Of a DNA stretch of 64,000 nucleotides, positions 17,165 through 26,216 are shown one piece after another; within the stretch, counting starts at the first letter, position 1; the number at the start of each line of letters is the position of its first letter. A program made the position numbers and the translations under genes. A model generated the notes under the pieces. It worked only from the letters and a program-made list of their open reading frames with translations, was not told where the DNA came from and searched no databases. The stretch is from Rhodospirillaceae bacterium bin65 (GTDB taxonomy: Bacteria; Pseudomonadota; Alphaproteobacteria; Bin65): the NCBI GenBank assembly GCA_002238725.1, contig MPMX01000018.1, forward strand, positions 1-64,000, given 5' to 3'.

Positions 17165-18354
17165 GTGGCATCCTCGGCCTCCACCACCGACCTGCGGCGC
17201 CAGAACCGACATCTCGTGCTGCGGACCATTGCCGAGCGCGGCGCCGTATCGCGCACCGTCATCGCGGAGACCGTGAGGCTGACGAACGCCGCCGTCTCCC
17301 GCATCGTCCGGGAGCTCGTCGAGGCTCGCCTGCTCACCGAATATCCGGCGACCGGCAAGCGGCGGCATGCGGGCCGGCCGCAGATCCGGCTCGGCTTCGC
17401 CGCCGACGGCGCCTTCGTGCTCGGCATGGCGATCACGCTGAACCAGAAGGAGATCGTGCTGGCAACCTGCCGCGGCGAGGTCGTCGCGCGCCGCGACTGC
17501 GCCGGGCTGCCGCTCGACCGGCCGGAACCCGCGCTCGCAGCGCTGGCGCAGGCGGCCGTCAAACTGATGGCGGAATCCGGCAAGGACCGCAGACGCATCC
17601 TCGGCGGCGCGGCGCTGATCGCCGGCCGGGTCGATCCGGCGACGGGGGAATTGCGCAGCGGCGGTCCCCTGGGCTGGCGCGCGGTCAACGCCGCCGACAC
17701 GCTCACCCGCCTGACCGGAGTTCCCTTCGTCGCCGAGGGCCGCGCCGCCGCGCTGCTCCAGGCCGAAGCCCGGCAGGGGTGCGCGACGTCCTGCTGGTCA
17801 ATGTCGGCCTGCGCCTCGGCTCGGCGCTGATGCTCGACGGCGTGCCGGTGCGCGGCGCCGCCAACGAGGCCGGGCAACTGGCCGGATTCCCGTCGGGCGA
17901 CGCGACGCTGGACGATACCGCGTCCGGCCTCGCCATCCTGCGCCAGCTGGACGATCGGGGCCTGACGGGAGGCGCGGGTCCGGCGGACGACGGGCGGCGG
18001 CTGCGCGACGTCGCGGAGCCCGGCCGGGGCCTGCCGGCCGAAGCGCGAGCGGTCCTCGCCGAAACCGGGGCGGAACTCGGGCGGGTACTGCGATTGCTGG
18101 CGACGGTACTGAAGCCCCAGGCCGTGCTGCTGGCCGGCCAGGTCGGGCGGCACCTGGACTATGTCGCCGGCGTCCGGCGCGCTGCGGCCGACCCTGCCCT
18201 GCCGGGCCGCGCCTTCGACACCCAGGTGAGCGCGCTGACCACGGCCCAGTCGGCCGTGTGGCTGGCGCTCGACCGGCACCTGTTCAACGAGCGCTTCGAC
18301 CTCGGCCGGCTGGCGACCGGGCGCGCCGGCGGCGACGCCCGCGCCGCGGCCTGA
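17165..18354 (+). pseudogene. ROK-family transcriptional regulator, frameshifted
   Basis: Residues about 8-60 form a winged HTH (RHLVLRTIAERGAVSRTVIA, TNAAVSRIVRELVEARLL), followed by the ROK kinase-like fold. At a GGGG run (17776-17779) the frame is lost: codons before it read EGRAAALLQAEARQG, and the continuation VRDVLLVNVGLRLGSALMLD lies in the next frame and runs to 18354. One extra G would restore a single protein of about 396 aa. This is either a real one-base deletion or a sequencing/assembly error in a homopolymer. The regulator directly precedes tctBA and is divergent from tctC, so it probably controls the transporter. Confidence 0.8.
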
Positions 18355-18357
18355 GCG

Positions 18358-18867
18358 ATGACGCTCAACCGGAACATCGTTGCCGGACTTTGCTTCCTCG
18401 GCTTCGGCGTCCTCGCGGTCGCCGTGCTCATTCCCTACGGCATCGCGCAGCCGCCGTCGGTCAAATACCGCGCCCTGTCGCCCTCCTTCTGGCCTTACAT
18501 CGTCTGCAGCGCGATCGGGGTTATCGGCGTCCTGCTGCTGATTTACGAACTGGCGGCCGCCTCGCGGAACAGGAATCGGACAGGCGCCGTAGCGGCGCCG
18601 ACGGGCCGGCCTGCATGGATCGCCTTACGACCGTTCTTGGTCATGGCCCTGCTCCTGGCGATTTACCTGACCCTGGAGCCTCTCGGCTTTGTCCTGACCA
18701 CGACGCTCGGGCTGGTCGCGCTGATGCTGCTGGCGGGCGAGCGCCGGCCGACGATCGTGCTGCCGATCGCGTTGCTGTTGCCGCTAGCCCTGCACCTGTT
18801 CTTCGTCAAGGCGGCGCAGCGGCCGATCCCGGGCGGCGTGCTCGACTTCCTGCTCCAGCGGATCTGA
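18358..18867 (+). CDS. tctB: Tripartite tricarboxylate transporter small membrane subunit TctB, 169 aa
   Basis: Four predicted membrane helices (about residues 7-27, 45-66, 88-112 and 118-150) in the length and spacing usual for TctB, with the typical SVKYRALSPSFWPYIV segment after the first helix. TctB pairs with the large TctA subunit in the inner membrane for sodium- or proton-driven uptake of the ligand delivered by TctC. It starts 3 bp after the ROK frame ends and ends 4 bp before tctA, consistent with one transcript. Confidence 0.88.
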   Translation: MTLNRNIVAGLCFLGFGVLAVAVLIPYGIAQPPSVKYRALSPSFWPYIVCSAIGVIGVLLLIYELAAASRNRNRTGAVAAPTGRPAWIALRPFLVMALLLAIYLTLEPLGFVLTTTLGLVALMLLAGERRPTIVLPIALLLPLALHLFFVKAAQRPIPGGVLDFLLQRI

Positions 18868-18871
18868 CGCC

Positions 18872-20368
18872 ATGTGGGAGACCCTCGCCGCCTCCTTCGC
18901 CATGTTCGCCCAGGTCGACAATGTGCTCGCCCTGTTCGTCGGCGTCATGATCGGCACGGTGATCGGCGCCATTCCCGGCATGACGACGCCGATGGGCGTG
19001 GCGCTCGCCTTGCCCTTCACCTTCACCATGCAGCCGATCACCGGCATCCTGCTGCTGCTCGGCGTCTACAAGGGCGGGCTCTACGGCGGCTCTATCACCG
19101 CCATCCTGATCAACGCGCCGGGCACGCCGGCGGCGTCGTGCACAGGGCTCGACGGCTATCCGCTGGCGCGCAAGGGCGAAGCGCGGCGCGCGCTCGACAT
19201 GGCGCTCTACGCCTCCTGCACCGCCGATTTCATTTCCAACCTGTCGCTGATCTTCTTCGCCGGCATCCTCGCCAGCTTCGCCCTCAGCTTCGGCTCGCCG
19301 GAATTCTTCACCCTGATCGTGTTCTCGCTGACGATCATCGCCAGCGTGAGCGGCGACGACCTGCTCAAGGGACTGGGAGCCGCCGGGCTGGGCCTGGCGC
19401 TCGCCATCGTCGGCCTGGACGCGATCTTCGGCACGCCGCGCTTCAATTTCGGCAATTTCGACCTGATGGGCGGGCTGAACTTCATCCCGGTGCTGATCGG
19501 CCTGTTCGCGATTCCCGAGGTGCTGAACTTCTATTCGAAGACCGGGACCGCGCAGAAACTCTCGGCGCTGGCCGGCAAGGGCGCCTCCCTGCTCGATTAC
19601 CGGAAGGCGCTGAAGTCCATCCTGCGCGGCTCGGCGATCGGCGTGATCCTGGGCGTGATTCCCGGCATCGGCGGCGCGCCGGCGGCCTTCCTGTCCTACA
19701 GCGAGGCGCGGCGCACGTCGAAAAACCCGGGCAATTTCGGCAAGGGCGAGCTGGAAGGCGTCGCGGCGGCCGAAGCCGGCAACAATGGCGTGGCCGGCGC
19801 CACCCTGATTCCGCTGCTCGCGCTGGGCGTGCCCGGCGACATCATCACCGCGATCATCCTCGGCGCCTTCATGATCCACGACCTGCGGCCCGGGCCGCTG
19901 ATGTTCCAGCAGAACATCACGCTGATCTATGCGCTTTTCATCGGCATCATGCTGAGCTCGGCCTACCTGTTCATCGTCGGCAAGCTCTCGATCCGGTCGA
20001 TCGCCCGGATCGCCGATATCCCGCAGCGGATCCTGTTCCCGGTCGTGCTGGTGCTGTGCGTGTACGGCGCCTACGCCATCAACAACACGATCTTCGACGT
20101 GCTCGTGATGTTCGTCATGGGGATCGTCGGTTTCGGCATGCTGCGCCTCGGCATCCCGGCCGCGCCTTTCCTGATCGCCTTCATTCTCGGCCCGCTGCTG
20201 GAGGACAATTTCCGCCGTTCGCTGCGTCTCGGCGACGGCGACTGGACCATCTTTTTCCAGGGCTGGATCACCTGGTTCTTCTGGGGCCTCACTGTTTTGA
20301 CGCTCGTCCTGATCGTCTGGCAGCGCATGAAGGGCCGGAGCAACATCCCGCTTGGTAACGGCGCATAG
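18872..20368 (+). CDS. tctA: Tripartite tricarboxylate transporter large permease subunit TctA, 498 aa
   Basis: A polytopic inner-membrane permease with about 11-12 helices. Family motifs include VIGAIPGMTTPMGVALALP near residue 30, YGGSITAILINAPGTPA near residue 70, and the second-half repeat of the first motif, VIPGIGGAPAAFLSYSEARR. Normal length for TctA. Last gene of the ROK-tctB-tctA unit. No convincing terminator follows; only a weak CCGG stem is visible. Confidence 0.93.
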   Translation: MWETLAASFAMFAQVDNVLALFVGVMIGTVIGAIPGMTTPMGVALALPFTFTMQPITGILLLLGVYKGGLYGGSITAILINAPGTPAASCTGLDGYPLARKGEARRALDMALYASCTADFISNLSLIFFAGILASFALSFGSPEFFTLIVFSLTIIASVSGDDLLKGLGAAGLGLALAIVGLDAIFGTPRFNFGNFDLMGGLNFIPVLIGLFAIPEVLNFYSKTGTAQKLSALAGKGASLLDYRKALKSILRGSAIGVILGVIPGIGGAPAAFLSYSEARRTSKNPGNFGKGELEGVAAAEAGNNGVAGATLIPLLALGVPGDIITAIILGAFMIHDLRPGPLMFQQNITLIYALFIGIMLSSAYLFIVGKLSIRSIARIADIPQRILFPVVLVLCVYGAYAINNTIFDVLVMFVMGIVGFGMLRLGIPAAPFLIAFILGPLLEDNFRRSLRLGDGDWTIFFQGWITWFFWGLTVLTLVLIVWQRMKGRSNIPLGNGA

Positions 20369-20761
20369 AGGAAATACCGGTTCGGCCGGGAAATTCTACG
20401 GCAGTCGGCATGCACTCGATTGAGCTTTGCTTCACGCTGTCGTGTCCGTTCGCCATGCTCCTCCGGTCGAATGGGCGTTCCGGAGCAATTGGCGACAGAA
20501 CTCCGGCGGCGCTCACTGCGAATTTCCGGCACACTGACTGTCACCTTCAAGTCGCGACAGGAAGCCGGTTACCGACAACTGCCGAATAATCGATCAACCC
20601 GACACCATTTCCAGCGACACAATCCGCGCGCGGAAAAGACACCGGCAGTTCAGAAAGGGGAAGACTGCAGAATTGAGTGCGGTCGATTGCAGCGGCCCGA
20701 ATCGGACAAGCGGCCATCCGAGAATAAATTTGCCCTGCTTGTGCACCGGGAGCTCGGAGTG
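20369..20761. other. Gene-free spacer between convergent tctA and the SDR operon
   Basis: 393 bp without a supported gene, repeat or clear terminator. Short frames on both strands lack family features. Confidence 0.4.
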
Positions 20762-21550
20762 TCAGCTTTCGGCTTCCTCCGGTGCCATACGCGGCAGCTG
20801 GTTCCACAGACTGAACGACATTCCGCCGTCAACCATCAGGTGCTGGCCGTGGATGAAGCCGGCCTCGTCGGACACCAGAAACGCGACGGCCGCGACGACG
20901 TCCCCGGGCGTGCCGATCCGCCCGGCCGGCACCGCCCGGCCGCTTTCCGCGCGCACTGCCGGGTCGCTGAAGATCGACGTCGACATGCCGGCGTCGACGA
21001 AGCCGGGCCCGACGGCATTGACCCGCACGCCCCGCGGGCCGAGCGCCAGGGCGAACTGTTCGGTCAGCTTGGCAACCGCCGCCTTGGTCGCCGGATAAGC
21101 GCCGATATCCGGCTTCGGCTGGACGGCGTTGAGCGACGTGATGTTGACAATGGCGCCGCTGCCACGCACCGCCATGCGCGCGCCGGCTTCGCGGGACATC
21201 AGGAAGACGCCGACCAGGTTGACCTCCGTCACTTTCCGGAAGTCCTCGACCGGATGGTCGAGCAGTTCGCCGAAACGCACGATCCCGGCATTGTTGACCA
21301 GAATGTCCGGCGGCCCGCCGAACGCCGCCTCGAACCGGCCGAACATGGCGGTGACGGACTCCTCCGAGGTCACGTCGCAGCGGAAGCCCGCCGCATCCTC
21401 GATGTCGGCCGCCGCGCGGACGGCGCCGTCGCCGTCGATATCGATCAGCCCGACACGGCAGCCGTCGGCGGCAAGGCGCCGGGCGATTGCGAGGCCCAGC
21501 CCGCCGGCCGCCCCGGTCACCAGCGCCGATTTTCTGCTCTCTTCGCTCAT
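20762..21550 (-). CDS. SDR-family oxidoreductase, 262 aa
   Basis: A classical short-chain dehydrogenase. The cofactor motif is TGAAGGLG near residue 12, NNAG is present, the catalytic Ser lies in NITSLNAVQP, and the Tyr/Lys pair is YPATK; the C-terminal DGG motif is HLMVDGG. An Asp-Ile-Asp after the second strand favours NAD. Last gene of the leftward operon that starts with the DUF35 protein. It probably oxidises a hydroxy group made by the P450 or Rieske enzymes, but the substrate is not predictable. Confidence 0.9.
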   Translation of the reverse strand: MSEESRKSALVTGAAGGLGLAIARRLAADGCRVGLIDIDGDGAVRAAADIEDAAGFRCDVTSEESVTAMFGRFEAAFGGPPDILVNNAGIVRFGELLDHPVEDFRKVTEVNLVGVFLMSREAGARMAVRGSGAIVNITSLNAVQPKPDIGAYPATKAAVAKLTEQFALALGPRGVRVNAVGPGFVDAGMSTSIFSDPAVRAESGRAVPAGRIGTPGDVVAAVAFLVSDEAGFIHGQHLMVDGGMSFSLWNQLPRMAPEEAES

Positions 21551-21603
21551 GCACGCCGTTCTTCTGCCGCCGGCCCGGCGAAGGACGGCCGCGTTCGTTG
21601 CGA

Positions 21604-22359
21604 TCAGATCGCGGTCATGCCGCCGTCCGGCGTCAGGACCGATCCGGTGCAGAAACTTGCCTCATCCGAAAGCAGGAAACAAATCGGCGCGGCGATTTCT
21701 TCCGGGGCGGCGACCCGTTTCTGCGGCGTGTCGGCCACGACCTGCGCCGCGCCCTTGTCGAAGTCGCCGCCACCCCGTTCGACATAGGCAGCTTCGGTCA
21801 ATCCGGTTCGCACGACGCCGGGCGCCACGACGTTGACGCGGATCCGGTCGCCGGCCAGCTCAAGCGCGAGCTGCCGCGACATCGACAGGATCGCGCCCTT
21901 GGCGGCGGTGTAGGCCACGAGATTCATGCGTCCGACATGCGCCGCGATGGACGAGACGTTGACGATCGAACCGCCGCCCTGGGCGCGCATCGCCGGCACG
22001 GCGGCCTTGCAGACGAGAAAAGTTCCCGTCGCATGAACGGCGATCATGCGGTTCCAACGCGCGAGCGAATAGTCGACGAGCGGGCCGAAATCGGCGTGTC
22101 CCGCCGCGTTCAGGACGGCATCGATTCGCCCCAGCTCCTTTAGGGCTTCGGCAACGGCGCCGTTCACCGATTCTTCGTCGGAGACGTCGCACCGGATGCC
22201 GATGGCGCCCTCCAGCGATGCCGCCATCTCCGCGGCGCGGTTTCCATCGATGTCGGCGACGGCGACCCGGCCCCCTTCGGCCGAGAATTGCCGCGCCGCT
22301 GCCGCTGCGATGCCGGAACCGGCCCCGGTGGCAAAGAGTACCCGACCTGCAAACCTCAT
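21604..22359 (-). CDS. SDR-family oxidoreductase, 251 aa
   Basis: A classical SDR. The glycine motif is slightly modified (ATGAGSGIAAAAA, with the last Gly replaced by Ala), followed by VADID for NAD binding, NAAG instead of NNAG, Ser in VSSIAA, and YTAAK. The C-terminal segment SDEASFCTGSVLTPDGG is standard. It sits 53 bp from the next SDR in the leftward operon and likely acts in the same pathway. Confidence 0.88.
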   Translation of the reverse strand: MRFAGRVLFATGAGSGIAAAAARQFSAEGGRVAVADIDGNRAAEMAASLEGAIGIRCDVSDEESVNGAVAEALKELGRIDAVLNAAGHADFGPLVDYSLARWNRMIAVHATGTFLVCKAAVPAMRAQGGGSIVNVSSIAAHVGRMNLVAYTAAKGAILSMSRQLALELAGDRIRVNVVAPGVVRTGLTEAAYVERGGGDFDKGAAQVVADTPQKRVAAPEEIAAPICFLLSDEASFCTGSVLTPDGGMTAI

Positions 22360-22414
22360 CCCGGTTTCGGCTTCCTTTCAGCGCCGTCAACGCCGCGTCT
22401 CGGGAGCGCGTACC

Positions 22415-23167
22415 TCACCGGAGGGTGGCCCCGCCGTCGACGATGACGATCTCGCCCGTGATGTAACTCGCCCGTGGCGATGCTACGAACACGATCACGT
22501 CGGCCAGTTCCTTCGGGTCTGCGAGCGCACGGAGCGGGATCGACTCCTTCAACCGCCGGGTTTGTTCGTCGGTGGCGAACCGGGCCAGGCGTTCGCCTTC
22601 GACGAAGCCGGGGCTGACGCCGACGACCCGGACGCCGGACCCGGCAACTTCTGCGGCCAGGACCCGCGTAAAGCTCCGCAGCCCTGAGTTTGCTGCGCTC
22701 CCGGCCGGATTGACGGTCACGACGATATCGGTTGCAATCCCGATCACGTTGACGATCGCGCCGGATCCGCGTTCGACCATGTGAGCGGCGACTTTTGTGC
22801 ACAGGTGCGAGGTGCCGACGACCTTGATCCGGTAGTCCCGTTCGTACACGTCGCGCGGGATTTCCCACACGGGAGCGTAGGTGACGTCGCCGCCGGCGGC
22901 GCAGATCAGCATGTCGATGGCGCCGCCGAGGAGGTCCCGGGCGCGCCCGGCCGCGGCCGCCGTCGACGCCTCGTCGCGCAGGTCGATTTCGACCATGCCG
23001 TGCACGTCGAGCCCCGCGGCGCCCAGCGTCCCGGACATCCGGTCGATGGAACGGGCGCCGGCCACGACCCGCGCGCCCTCCGCCAGCAGCCGCCCTACCG
23101 TCGCCCGCCCGATGTCGCCGGTGGCGCCGACGACGAAGGCGCCGCGCCCCTCGATCTCAAGATCCAT
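22415..23167 (-). CDS. Atypical SDR-family protein lacking the Tyr-Lys active site, 250 aa
   Basis: A Rossmann fold with VVGATGDIGRATVGRLLAEG at residues 12-31, AAGG in place of NNAG, and the usual SDR C-terminus ASYITGEIVIVDGG. Where classical SDRs have Ser...Tyr-x3-Lys, this protein reads VNPAGSAANSGLRSFTRVLA, with no Tyr or Lys. Similar G-S-A-x-N variants form a known branch of the superfamily, so this is probably a natural subfamily rather than damage. Its chemistry is therefore uncertain: perhaps a different acid-base pair, or a binding role. Confidence 0.85.
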   Translation of the reverse strand: MDLEIEGRGAFVVGATGDIGRATVGRLLAEGARVVAGARSIDRMSGTLGAAGLDVHGMVEIDLRDEASTAAAAGRARDLLGGAIDMLICAAGGDVTYAPVWEIPRDVYERDYRIKVVGTSHLCTKVAAHMVERGSGAIVNVIGIATDIVVTVNPAGSAANSGLRSFTRVLAAEVAGSGVRVVGVSPGFVEGERLARFATDEQTRRLKESIPLRALADPKELADVIVFVASPRASYITGEIVIVDGGATLR

Positions 23168-23217
23168 GAATGATCCGCCGTTTCCTGCCCGGTGTTCCGC
23201 CTGCCGTCATCAACGGG

Positions 23218-24504
23218 TCACCCTCCCGGTTTCGCCTCGAATTCGATGTGCAATTCCGTCAGGGCCCGCAGGAACATGTGGGGCGCATACTGAAGCTCGC
23301 CCTGCTCGGGGGCCAGCCGCATGTCGTCGACGCGGTCGATGAAGGCGCGGAACCCGCAATACAGCTCCCGCCGGGCGAGAGAGGCCCCGAGGCAGTGGTG
23401 CGTGCCCGATCCGAATGCCAGATGACTCGCTGCATTGGCCCGCTCCAGATCGAGGCGCGCTGGCTCGGGAAAGTGACGTTCGTCGCGATTCGCCGCGCCG
23501 TAGCCGGCCATGATCCGGCTACCCTTGGGAATGCGGACGCCACAGAGTTCCAGGTCCCTTGTCGCAAACCGGAACAGGAACTGGACCGGGCTCTCCAGCC
23601 TGAGAACCTCCTCCACGAAAGTACGCAGGTATTTGTCGGGGTCGGCCTTGAGCTGTCGCCAGGCCCCGGGATTCTGAATCAGGAGCAGAATGCCTCCCGA
23701 CAGCGCGTTTGTCGTGGTCTCGGCGCCGCCGACGAAGGTGTCGGTCATCATCTCGGCGTGGAGTTCGTTGTCGTTCAGCGTGCGGCCCCATTCGGGAATC
23801 TCGGTGTTCACCAGATGGCTGAGCAGCGTGTCGTCGGGCTCCTCGCGCAAGCGCTCGAAGATAGGCTGGAAATAGTGCTGCATCTCTATTTCTTTCTCCG
23901 TCGCCCACACATCCGTCTCGTCGCCGTGCATGAGGCTGAGTCGCTGAACGTAGGCGTCGGTCCAGCCCTTGATGCGCCACATGTCCTCCTCGCGCGCGCC
24001 GACCTGGTGAATGATGACGATGAGCGGCAGGGGAATCGCGAACTCCCGCACCCAATCGCACCGGCCCCGGTCGATGAAGTCGCCGACCAGCCGCTCGCTG
24101 ACCTCGCGCACGAACGGTTCCATTTGTTTGATCCTGCTCGCCCGATACGCCTGTTCGAACAGCTTGCGCATCTGCCTGTGGTTCGGGTCGTCGCGTTTCG
24201 CCAGGTTGGGCGCAGGATACCATCCCTTCTTTTCGTACAGGTTCCGGAGAAGTTCGGTGCGTTCAGGCGTGACGAACAGCCGATCCGGATCGGGGACGTT
24301 GCTGAAACGCTCCGTATCGAGAAGAACCTCTTTCAGGATTTCGTAGCGGGAGATCACGAAGAAACCGGTGTTCGGATCGTGCCAGACCGGTGCTTCTTCG
24401 CGCAGCCTGTCGTAGGCGGCATACGGGCAGTTCTGCGTCTCCGCCCGTCGCAGGTCGATATCGAGCGCATGCGCCTGTTCCGCAACCCGGTCCGCTGCCG
24501 TCAT
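23218..24504 (-). CDS. Cytochrome P450, 428 aa
   Basis: A soluble bacterial class P450. I-helix GGAETTTN at residues 259-266, ExxR at E299-R302, and the heme loop FGSGTHHCLG with C371 as thiolate ligand. ATG 24504 is chosen over the longer frame because GGAGG lies just upstream and the normal P450 start follows. It would insert one oxygen into an unactivated C-H bond of the pathway substrate. It needs electrons from a ferredoxin and reductase, and neither is encoded in the window. Third gene of the leftward operon, 15 bp after the thiolase-like gene. Confidence 0.93.
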   Translation of the reverse strand: MTAADRVAEQAHALDIDLRRAETQNCPYAAYDRLREEAPVWHDPNTGFFVISRYEILKEVLLDTERFSNVPDPDRLFVTPERTELLRNLYEKKGWYPAPNLAKRDDPNHRQMRKLFEQAYRASRIKQMEPFVREVSERLVGDFIDRGRCDWVREFAIPLPLIVIIHQVGAREEDMWRIKGWTDAYVQRLSLMHGDETDVWATEKEIEMQHYFQPIFERLREEPDDTLLSHLVNTEIPEWGRTLNDNELHAEMMTDTFVGGAETTTNALSGGILLLIQNPGAWRQLKADPDKYLRTFVEEVLRLESPVQFLFRFATRDLELCGVRIPKGSRIMAGYGAANRDERHFPEPARLDLERANAASHLAFGSGTHHCLGASLARRELYCGFRAFIDRVDDMRLAPEQGELQYAPHMFLRALTELHIEFEAKPGG

Positions 24505-24518
24505 GGAACCTCCATCGT

Positions 24519-25679
24519 TCACAGGGTTTCTTCGGTACCGAGGATATTCGTCGCCTGGCTCGACAGCACACCGCCGTTGCCGTGACACAAGGCGAGCTTC
24601 GCGCCTTCGACCTGCCGCGCGCCGGCCGATCCTCTCAGTTGCACGACGGCTTCGACCAGGGTGAACAGGCCGTACATTCCCGGATGAACGCAGGAAAGGC
24701 CGCCCCCGTTCGTGTTGACGGGCAGCGGTCCGCCCGGTGCGATGCGCGACTCCCCGACGAAACGGCCGCCCTCGCCCTTGGAGCAGAAGCCGAGATCCTC
24801 CAGAAACAGGATCGTGTTTATCGTGAACGCGTCATAGAGCTGCACGATGTCGATTTCGGACGGCGTTACGCCCGCCGCCTTATAGGCCTGCCGGCCGGAC
24901 TTGACCGCCCCGGTCACGGTCAGATCGGGCATCTGCGCGATTTCCTTATGAGTCACCGCCGAACCCGCGCCCAACAGGAACACCGGCGGTCTCTCCAGGT
25001 CGCGGGCGCGGTCGGCGCGGGTCATCACGATGGCTGCGGCGCCGTCGGTGACGAGACAGCAATCCCGCACCGTGAGCGGTTCGGCGACCATCCGTGCGTC
25101 CAGGCACTCGCCGACGGTAAGGGGGTCGCGCTTGAAGGCCTCGGGGTTGAGTTGCGCCCAGCGGCGGGCGGCAACGGCGACCTCCGCCAGTTGCTCGCGC
25201 ATCGTGCCGTATTCGTGCATGTGCCGCGCCGCGGCCAGCGCGTAACCGGCGAGCGGCATGGCCGGCTGGTACGCCTCCTCGAATGGGGAGCCTCTCCAGG
25301 AGGAAACGAGGCGCCCGGCGCCGGTCCGCTGGTTGCTGCCGTAGGCGATCAAGGCCACGTCGCACATGCCCGCCGACAGCGCGAGGGCGGCCCAAACGGT
25401 ATGGGTCAGGAAACTGGAACCGCCGGTCCGGTTGTTGTCGGTGAGCTTCGGCCGGACGCCGAGATATTCCGCAAGGGTCAGGCCTGACAGGTAATCCTGC
25501 GGCAGCCCGACGAACAAGGCATCCACATCGCCCACGGCAAGGCCGGCATCGCGCAAGGCGGCGAGTGACGCCTGCGCCGCCAGGTCGATTGCCTCGAAGC
25601 CCGGAGACTCCCCGATGCCGAAAGTAGCGGCTCCGGCAATGGCGGTTTGCCCGCGCGGAAATCCGCCATGCGCGTTCAC
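24519..25679 (-). CDS. Thiolase-superfamily protein without nucleophilic Cys (Ltp2/SCP2-thiolase-like), 386 aa
   Basis: The full thiolase fold is present, with C-terminal motifs NTNGGGLSCVHPGMYG and LCHGNGG. At the position of the N-terminal nucleophilic Cys the sequence reads RTGGSSFLTHTVWAA, so Ser replaces Cys and thiolysis is unlikely. Members of this branch paired with DUF35 proteins, such as Ltp2 with the DUF35 part of ChsH2 in steroid side-chain degradation, act as retro-aldolases. The overlap with the DUF35 gene upstream (GTGA) supports such a complex. Expected role: C-C cleavage of a beta-hydroxyacyl-CoA. The start is GTG 25679. Confidence 0.88.
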   Translation of the reverse strand: MNAHGGFPRGQTAIAGAATFGIGESPGFEAIDLAAQASLAALRDAGLAVGDVDALFVGLPQDYLSGLTLAEYLGVRPKLTDNNRTGGSSFLTHTVWAALALSAGMCDVALIAYGSNQRTGAGRLVSSWRGSPFEEAYQPAMPLAGYALAAARHMHEYGTMREQLAEVAVAARRWAQLNPEAFKRDPLTVGECLDARMVAEPLTVRDCCLVTDGAAAIVMTRADRARDLERPPVFLLGAGSAVTHKEIAQMPDLTVTGAVKSGRQAYKAAGVTPSEIDIVQLYDAFTINTILFLEDLGFCSKGEGGRFVGESRIAPGGPLPVNTNGGGLSCVHPGMYGLFTLVEAVVQLRGSAGARQVEGAKLALCHGNGGVLSSQATNILGTEETL

Positions 25680-26071
25680 GCCTGCGCGTCCTCGCCGTTT
25701 GCGCGCACGAAGACGATGAGCGGCGCTGCCTCCTCTTCCACGATTCGCGCTTGCACCCTCATGCCGATATGCACCTGGTCGGGAGCCGGATCCTCGACCC
25801 GGCTCAACAGGCGCGGACCTTCGTCCAGGTCGATCAGGGCGATGTTCCGGTCCGGCTCCGGCGGCCGGCGGCGAATGACCGTGGTCGAGTAGACGCGGCC
25901 CCGGCCGGAGACCTCGACCCAGTCCAGATCCGTCGAGCCCGTGCCCGGCTCTGCGACGCGCGGATAGTGGAAAATACGGCCGGTCGCTCTCGAGCGCTGC
26001 AGGAGGATTCGGCCGTCGTCCAGAAACCTCATGAACTGGGGACCCGGCGTCAGGGTTGCCGATTCATCCAT
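25676..26071 (-). CDS. DUF35 OB-fold protein lacking zinc-ribbon cysteines, 131 aa
   Basis: An acyl-CoA-associated OB-fold protein (DUF35/COG1545) that partners thiolase-like enzymes. The OB-fold half is clear (WVEVSGRGRVYSTTVIRRRP, then IALIDLDEGPRLLSRV and IGMRVQARI). In the N-terminal rubredoxin-like zinc ribbon, where C-x2-C...C-x2-C is usual, the sequence reads LLQRSRATGRIFHYPR and then AEPGTGSTDLDW, with no Cys at all. First gene of the leftward operon, 145 bp from the divergent SDR. Likely a structural subunit for the thiolase-like protein. Confidence 0.85.
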   Translation of the reverse strand: MDESATLTPGPQFMRFLDDGRILLQRSRATGRIFHYPRVAEPGTGSTDLDWVEVSGRGRVYSTTVIRRRPPEPDRNIALIDLDEGPRLLSRVEDPAPDQVHIGMRVQARIVEEEAAPLIVFVRANGEDAQA

Positions 26072-26154
26072 GCGATGTCCGGTGTCGTCGTGTCCGGGCC
26101 CTGTCAGCGGCGGGCCATGAGAGCCGGGAAGGCCGCTTGGTTTGTTATCTGCTG

Positions 26155-26160
26155 TATACT
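26155..26160 (+). promoter_or_regulatory. Possible -10 box/operator of the SDR-Rieske operon
   Basis: TATACT, part of CTGTATACTAG, lies 57 bp before the SDR start in the divergent 145-bp spacer. No good -35 is seen at 17 bp. The same TGTATAC string occurs at 29119-29125. Confidence 0.25.
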
Positions 26161-26216
26161 AGCATTGCATGCAGGGGAGCAACGCGCCGGTATCCGCCGC
26201 GGCGAGGGAAGTCTGG

